Shown here: positions 12,401 to 21,400 of the stretch, piece after piece
How positions within the stretch are numbered: the stretch's first letter is position 1
Layout of the letters: every line of letters starts with the position of its first letter
Assembly (NCBI GenBank): GCA_903813345.2
Contig: CAIIXF020000058.1
Coordinates: 126,001 to 150,000 of the forward strand
DNA: 24,000 nt
Direction of reading: 5' to 3'
DNA from: Owenia fusiformis
Lineage: Eukaryota > Annelida > Polychaeta > Sabellida > Oweniidae
The notes under the pieces: generated by a model
Database searches by the model: none
Told to the model about the DNA's origin: nothing
What the model saw: only the letters and a program-made list of their open reading frames with translations
Made by a program: the position numbers and the translations under genes

Positions 12401-15400
12401 CTTGGCTACCACACGTATAGGACCTGTGTCTTCAGCTTCTGTGGGTTCAATGTCCATAGTGTGTTGGATATCAGTGCGGGTGGGAGTCTTCACAAACTTC
12501 ACACGTTCACTTGGTTCTATGATGTCATCACCTTTGTACCATGTGACCTCAGGCTCGGGAACACCAATGACGTTACAGGTCATTGACATTGGGCGACCCT
12601 CCCTGCATTCCTTGTTTGACACCTCACGTGTGAACTTTGGTGGTTGTAGTTTCTCAGTAGTTGTAACATTGGCAGTGCACTCAGCCTCACCAGCAGAGTT
12701 GATGGCCTCACATCTGTACTTGCCAGTTATGTTGGAAGGAGCCTTGGGGACGACTAACTTAACAGTGTCATCATCATGCAAGATTCTGAACTTAATATCA
12801 TCAGTTATGTCAACTTCATCCCTTGAAAAAAATCAAAGTTATTTAATTGGAGAAAAATTCAATACATTGAGAATATATATTGATCATCATGTTATAATTC
12901 CAAACTCATATTGCAATTAGTATATCTAAAATGGCAATCTTTATTAAACTGATGGTTTGGGCACTTTAATAAAACATCTCACTTTTGTTGACCAACTTAT
13001 CCTACATAGTATTCAATAATGCTAAAACATCAAACTTTTATATAAACATGGATGGATATAATATGAACTTACTTGTACCACCTGACTTCAGGTCTAGGTA
13101 CACCAGTTACTGTTCCAATGAGTACCAACTTGGTGTCCACCATCACTTCTTGGTCTGTGAAAAGCTCAGTGAACACTGGAGCTTTTGTCATCTCTCTGTG
13201 GCGAAGTAGAAGTGGTGACTCTTGGCCAGGCTCAAGTTTGGCTGAATAAAGCAGAAAACTGAGGTTAAAATGAAATTGACACTCTTTTCACAGATAAATT
13301 CAAATTTGGACTTATGTATTTCTTTTTTTAGAATGTTACAAAATTACAAATTCTCCTCAAATATAAAGCCATAAGTTAGTACCCTTTCATTAGATAACAT
13401 ACATAACAAGCAGTTAATTCAATCAATGTGGGATAATACAATAAGCTAGTGTGCTTACGTTTTGCAGACTGTACTTCAAGTGGTATCATGGCAGTAGCCT
13501 CACCAGCTTTGTTGGTAGCTTTACATGTGTACACACCAGCATCTTCCATGGTGGTCTTGTTGATCTCAAATACATAAGTATCTTCATACTCTTCTGTCCT
13601 ATACAGGGTCTTGTCAACAAGTTTCTTATCACCAAGGTACCATTCAGCTGAAATATGAACAAAATTGTGTAAGATACAAGGGACTGTGTCATGAAAATAT
13701 AAAATATTTTGATTTTGAATATTTTTCCTAAATGTTAATAACATGTGTTACTTTAACAAGGGAACGCCCTGTACCTGGCAAATGATAACTACATTGCACC
13801 TTTTGCCTGATTCCAGGACAACCTGTACTCACCTTCAGGTCTTGGATATCCAGTAATCCTGCAGATGAAGTTAGCGCTATCTTGCTCTTTGGCTGTGATC
13901 TTCTCGGGAACCTTGACAAACTCTGGAGGTATGAGTTCCTCCTTGACAGGGGCTGGAACTACAAGTAGAGAGAAAACATAAAAGGTAGGGCCAAAATGAT
14001 TTAAATGATTGCTCTACATAATGTGCTAAAATAAATCTATGAAGTATAATGTATATGTGTTGTTCATGAATATATAAATATATTTTAACTAAAATGATAT
14101 TAATTTTTTTATCTATAGTGTGTCACTGCATACATAGTGAACATTGTCACTTTCAAACCAAATGACACTATTGGGCATTCAATATTTGGTATGCCTCATA
14201 CTGTGTAGCTCTGTGGTGAATGGTAGCAAACAAATCAAAATCATAATAAAAAGCACACCAAAAGCCACATTAACTATAAATAAAACTGTACATATGTGCA
14301 TCACAAATGCAGAAATATAAACTTATATTAAACATTAATCCAACTAATCTGAAAGCTATTCCGTATCATGCTGTTAGTGCCTTACCATTCACATAGAGGT
14401 CAGCACTAGTGGCTGCCACACCTGCCTCATTGCTAGCCTTACACACATACATGCCGTCATCCTTGGCCAACACATCAATGATTATCAATGACATAGCACC
14501 AGCACAATCATGCTCAATAGTGTATCTGGTATCCTGGGTGTGATCAATTTCCTTCCCATCTTTGTACCATGTTAGTGTGGGAGTGGGAGACCCTGTAGCG
14601 CTGCATTCAAACTCTGCGTCATCTCCAACATTTAATTCACATGTCTCCAGGAAGATAGTAAACTTTGGAGGTACTTTGGGAACTGGTTTAGGACCTGAGT
14701 AGACATGCTTACGTGTTAGTGTAACCAATAATAAATATCAGCAAATGTGTTAATTCACAGCATGCAAAAGTCACTGTAAAAAATTATGTTTAGCAATGGT
14801 GATTTTATGATTTAACATGCAATACCAAATAATTATGGATTTTTCTAAATCTATCAAATTTACACGGAGAAATGGTGAGGCTTGAATCATTCCAAAATAC
14901 CTAATTTAAACAAGATGGCAATTTATTTCAAGATCATAAAAATATATACATGCACCATGCTCTGATTAAACCAATAAAACACACATATACCACACAATTT
15001 ACAATCACATGCCTAGTTTTGCCTCAACCCCTTATGAACCCCCTGTGTACCCCAGAGATTTGTTGATTTGCAAGACTTTTAAATGTCCTTCTCGCTCACT
15101 CAGTTCATTATTCTTACCATCTAGCTCCAGATCAGCTGTGCATGTGTCCTTGCCAAATGTGTTCTCAGCAATAGCTGTGTAGGTACCAACATTCTCTGTT
15201 GTAACATCATAGACTTCTAGATGGTGGAGGCCTTCCTCCTCAAAGATCATGTACTGACCTTCATCTTGGAGCTGAAAGTAACACCACGATTATATACATT
15301 GGGTTTTAATTGTTTAGGAAATATAACAGTAATATCAATACTTTCATGTAGTTCAATTATTGTCCTTGTTTAAAATTGAAATATTGATTTTTTATGAAAT

Positions 15401-18400
15401 TAAGATTACTTAAATTGAATTTCAATATCTGGTCGCCCCTCATATTTTCTCAGAGATATCTCAAGTCAAGTATTCGAAAAAATACTCAGTTTTTAATCCA
15501 ACATTTACACCTAGTCTAATATTTGGAAAATGAGAATGACTGGACATATTTAGGGAGGACACTGTCTCACTATAGTTACTTCCATTTAAGTTGAATACTT
15601 ACCTGTGTTTTGTTGAATTCAAATGTAACATTTGGTTTTGGTTCTCCAGTGACTTGACACTCAAAGTCTGCTACCTCTCCTTCTTTTACCTTTCGTGTCT
15701 TCACCTGAAAAGATTGCATAATTTGAAAATTGCAAACAAGTTGGTGGCATAGTTAAAATTAATAATCAGCATCAAGCCAAATGATGGAAAATCATAAAGA
15801 TAAATGAAAATTTCCATTTTAATATTTTTTTCTTTCTTCCAAATAGTGCCCAGAAAGCTTCATCCTAGCTTTAACGATATGTGTATCAATGGTATATTGT
15901 ATTGTGTCAATTGAATATTGTATTGTACGAGGTCATACCTTGAGTACAAACTCTGGTGGTATTCCAGAAGGAGATGGACTCCTCTGGGGAGAGGGTTCAG
16001 GCACTGCCTCAACAGGGGAAACACTCCTTGGCCTCTCTATGGTCTCTTCCACTGGAGATGGGCTCTTGGGTCTCTCCGGTTCAGGAACTGCAAACATAGC
16101 AATACATTTTGTTTATTTGACCTGATATACATGTACCTTTGGAAGATTGGCCTCAGTGTTTATTTACCCCCAACATCAGTAATTATGGCAATGGTATCAA
16201 ATGGTAAGATACATTGAAAAAGTGTGACAGTTGTGAATAGTTTTTAATAGTTTCTGATTCTCATTTAATACCAAATATAGCTGTGTGGTTGGATTTAATA
16301 AATTGACCCAAATATGTAAATAAAACTAACATAGCATTACATTGTGGTTTTCCTTTATAAATGTTAACAATGGCTATTCAATTATGTTTACTGTATTGGA
16401 ATCCCAACAATGAAAGTATCAAATGACATTGTAAGTTGAAATTTCAAATGAACATTCTGATATTTTTGTTAAGAGGAATTTAACCCTGGCTGCCTTACCA
16501 AATAAACTATTTCTGCTAGATGAACTAGCATTGTCATGTCTTTTTGATTTGTTTCTTTTTATTCGTTTCAGTATCAAATACTCAAGTGGTATCCCACTTG
16601 ATATAATAATATGTGTTCTACTAATTATGTTTTTCATTTTGCAAATTTAATGCAAAACTTAATCTCCAGAATTTTGCATGAGTTCTTCCATAGGCTTTAC
16701 AGAGCCCATGGTCCTACTTAATGTCTCAGCATTTGTGTTTTTTGTTTATGTTCTCTTTGTTTGTATGCATTTATGACTTCCTCATATTTGTAAACTTTGT
16801 TGTTGTATATGTGGAGAGTGCAAGGGGGTAAACATGACCCTCTATGTATACCCCCTTGCTGTCCACCTATTCACCAGTCTCCTGAATACCCCCCTCACAC
16901 TGCATCATAAACTCAGGTTGAGTGCTACCGAGTCCACAATTAATGTCCATATTTATGATGATGGTCCAAGTTTGATTCAAAGTTAGTAACATGTTTTATT
17001 CCATCATGAGTCTATTTCACTTCTGTGGTAGCAACAGCGAGTTCTGAAGGATGCTTTTATTCAACCCCAATACAATTCATAGACTCATATCTGCTGAAGT
17101 CTATGATCGGACATATAATCCTTTAATAATAAGCATGCAAATAACCAAACTCCCCTTATGTTATTCTATATTGAAAAGAGTTACAGTTCAAATCCCTGTA
17201 TTAAGGTTTTCAATGTGGCGAAGTGAAGTGTGTTTACTTTCTGTTTACTTAATGTATAAGAAAACTTGGGAATTCTTTAGATAGAATGTAGCATTCAAAC
17301 TTTATGGCACTATGCTGACTTAGCATTACACGGGATCATCAAATAAATTGAAGGTTATTAATTTCGTTATTTTTCATCAATAATCGGGACCTGTGCCAAA
17401 GAATTATGTTTCCTTGTGCTTGGTTTTTGTTATACTACAATAAACATTAAATAAAACTGTGCATTAAAGTTTTATAAAAGTCTCATATTTCCATTTCTAT
17501 TATTCTCAAACTTTGACATGTTCAACTTTTATTTAAATGTTTTCGGATATTTTGAATGATTGATGAAGCTGAGTAAACAGATATAATGAGTTACTAAGGA
17601 AACCACAATATTCTTCTTTATTGTATTTTTGTTTACATCTTTTGTAGGTGAATTGAGTGACTATTTCTTGAGGAGTGTAAATGTAATTGACTTAGTTTCA
17701 CTTATATTTGCCTTGTAATAGTCTTTTAAAGTGGAGCGTTGTATGAGCAATTATGAAGTATCTGTTCTCCCTACCTTTAATTGTGACTTCAACATCCAGT
17801 GTATCACTACCAGCTGGATTCTTCAGTGTAACAGTGTATACACCTTCATCTTCTGGCTGGGCATTGTTGATAGTCAACACCACAGTCTCAGATGTCATTT
17901 CCAAACTGTATCTCTCAGTTGGCTTAATGGTGAAGTCAGCCTTGGTCCATGTGCATGTTGGTTCAGGTTTACCAGGTTTGATGTCACAGACAATTGTAAT
18001 GTCTTCGCCAACATTGACGCTGACAACTTTTGGTCCTTCTAGGATTTTGGGGGCTTCTGTTGTTGTGGGATAAAAAAATACATGTAAGAAGTGCCATGTC
18101 TTAATGAAGATAATCAAGGCAAAGGAGAATATTTGAAAAGTAACAAATCCTTTCAAAGGGTTTAAGCTAGTTTGGGTCTTTCAAAAAAGGTTGGAACCAT
18201 TTTGGGAAATGTGATTGCTCTATTTAATCGTACAAACTCAATGATAATCATGGTTGATCATGCAAGGATGGAGATCTGATGGTTGGTCAGGAACACATTT
18301 GGAGGTCAGGAAATATATATTCTCAGTAGGGTACCCATTACAATATCAATTCATTCCACAAATTTTGAAAATGGCAGAAACAGGTAGATTTTAACATATG

Positions 18401-21400
18401 TGTACTTTGATATTACTAATGGTTATCCATCTGTGTGTATAATATAGGTTGGGAAGTCTATACTGTCTACTCATGCCTTGCTTGCTTTGTACTGTACATG
18501 ACTTTGGTGTAAGACACTATAGTATCTAAGATTTCATGATATGATGCATTAATTATCTTAAGAGAGTAATATTAATTGAGTCATATTAATTAATGATACC
18601 ATACAACATAACATTCGACAAGATAGCTTGTTTATTCTAATATATGCTGACTATCTAGATAATCACTTTTTCAATTTCATTTCCTGTGTTTTAGAAAAAA
18701 TATCTTAATAGCAAATACACAATATAACAATCTTTCCATTGAAATTATTTGACAAGTGCCATTCCTACCCAAGCCTATCCACTAATTTCATGATATAAAA
18801 TGCAAAATATACACTTAGATGCCCCACTATCTCATGCTATGAAATATTCCTTAGTACCACAATTCTCAAGTTCCGAGAAAAGGAAATCTGTTAAAATGAA
18901 TTTATCTTTGCTCATGGTGATGCCTTGAATGGAAAATTTATTTTGAAAATTAAATTGTGATATGTTTATAAAGTACAACAGCAATGACAAAAAGTTGAGT
19001 TGATGATGCAAGGATTGTATGTCCATTACAAGTGCATGTCTAGTGCATTACTGATTAACATACCATTATCTATCTTTAATTCAAGCATCTTCTTAACATT
19101 AAGATTAATAACAAGACATTTTTCATCCAAATAGATTTATCACCTATGTCATCTATGGTACAATTCACTTATATTATGACTAAACAGAGTCTGCTATGGG
19201 AATTAAATAGCGTACAAGAAAGAAATTGAGATTTGGTGATGCATGCATCTTATATTACTATTCAACCAAAGAGAGAGAATCTAAAAAAAAGATTTAGAAA
19301 CTTAAGTTGTGTTATAAGATGAGGTAATAGAAGGTTTCAGTATTCAGTCATCAGGTTGTGCATTTGTATGCATGACATTGTGTGCGTGTATCTATTCAAT
19401 GATGTATATAAAGGATATGTGCATGAAATTAGCATTGCTTTCTGTTCAACAAAATTCCATATTTGGTCATAAATCATGCATTATAAGCATTCGGGCATAA
19501 TTTTCCAAGCAAAATGCAAAACGTCAACATGCAAGTAAGTCAAAATGGCCTTAATCCTGACATCAACATTAACGACAAACATGCAGACGAAATAACAAAT
19601 AAAAGTAACCTACCAATAGTCAAAAATAAAAAAACAAGATAAAGCATATGAAGTTATTTGCACTTTTATTTGTCCTAAAAACGGACACTATTAGTATAAT
19701 ATACATGAATTACAAACAATTGACTTTCAATCAATAACAGAACACATTTGGTGTTAATAAAATATAACAACAAAAACAAAACTTGTACAAACCAAAAGCA
19801 ATGCAAACTTTCATGCAGTTAACCCCTTATATTGCTAAAGCAGCGATATTCATTATCATTGTTGATACAACGCAATAATCCAAATTTTCGGGATAATACA
19901 TTTTTCATTAATAGAGGAGTCATAGAATGGTAATAATACCTTTAATGGCACAGAATGGAAATATAGTGAAACCTGAAAGTAGAACACCTCTAGAAGTAGC
20001 ACATCTCTATTAGTAGAACACTTTTCCAACTGTCTTAATGTTAAATGAACCTCTTCAAGTAAAACAACTCACAATTGAAATACTTTTTAGAAGTACCAAA
20101 TGTGTTCCACTTAGACAGGTTCTACTGTATGTCAAATATTGCCACAAAAGGTACTGTAACATCAATTTTAAATTGTAGCAGACACAGATATGATATGTAA
20201 GAATATCAAGTCCCTTTATTCATCAATAGACTAAAATACATTCACAACTGAGACCTATGATTCCTCTTTACAATAAATGGATCCAAATGATACTCTCCTA
20301 CAGGCCATAGCCAAGAAACAAAATAAAAAACGAATCCTGAAATCACCGAGCCAAAATTTGACAATTTCAATTAAAATTGACCAAATTTACAGTAGAACAA
20401 AAGAATTTTGGGATTTCTTATTTTTACTCAGGCATTTGTCTCATGTCTGGCTATGGCCCTCTACACAAATCATTATGGCCAACTGTCAATGTCTGTTTGA
20501 GCAGAGTGGAAAACCATTCGGTACAAATACATATTGTCAACTGAAGTACAAGTTAAAGATACAAGTAGAAACATGGTACACATCCAAGCACCTATAGAGT
20601 AGAACAGAATACAGGCCTTTGTATAATACAAGGATTATTATAGAGGAAATCTAGTAAGAATCCAAATTTTGGTATAATACAAGCCTTAGTATAATATAAA
20701 TCTTGGTCTGAGAAGTAGAGTCCAACAATTGGTAAGGTTCAAGCTGGGTATAATTCAAGAATCTGTGTAATGGTATAACATAAGCCTTGCTATAATACAA
20801 GTCTTGGTATAATACAAGCCTTGGTTTAATACAAGCTTTGGCATAATAAAACTTGGTGTATGGTGTATTCCAAGACTGTTTGAGATGTTGCGACATGTTT
20901 CTACTTTTTGTTGGAATGATAATGAATAAAGCTGCAGTATCACACAAGAAACACACTGAAATAAGGCATTATGTGTATAGGTATATGCTTCAACTGATCA
21001 TTTGGTAATATCATGTTATACAAGTTTGTATACTATAACGCAATATAATACACATAGTATAATATTATAACTTAAGACCGTTTGCTGAAGCACATACTTA
21101 TATACCCATGCAGGTTAAAGCCTTATCTAGAAAATTGGGGGATAAAATGAAAAGATGTATTAAATATGTTTTCAAGTTATCTAAAGTGTTTGTCAATAAT
21201 TTTGATGGGGTGTATATATATGGGGTTAACTGGTACAAAATGTCTAAACTGGATATGAAGCTCATAATATAAGTAAATACTGGCTGAACAAGAGTATATT
21301 TAGCAGTTATGTCCCTATCATTGAATATATGCCTGAGGTCTGTCACCAATATAGCCTGAGCTTGCGAGGGTTATATTACGACAGACCGAAGGCATATATT

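Noticed and set aside
12189-12920. Long plus-strand open frame opposite the large Ig exon
   Set aside because: It is the complement of the 582-bp Ig exon; the minus strand carries three Ig segments with matching splice sites, and the plus peptide shows no domain pattern.
13728-13919. Minus-strand frame overlapping the half-Ig exon at 13833-13958
   Set aside because: It is a different frame of the same exon; the Ig frame has B-strand Cys, the G-Y-P-R-P turn and correct phases.
20277-20597. Plus-strand frame of 106 codons starting with ATG
   Set aside because: There is no recognisable motif, promoter or splice context, and it sits among repeats; such frames are expected by chance.
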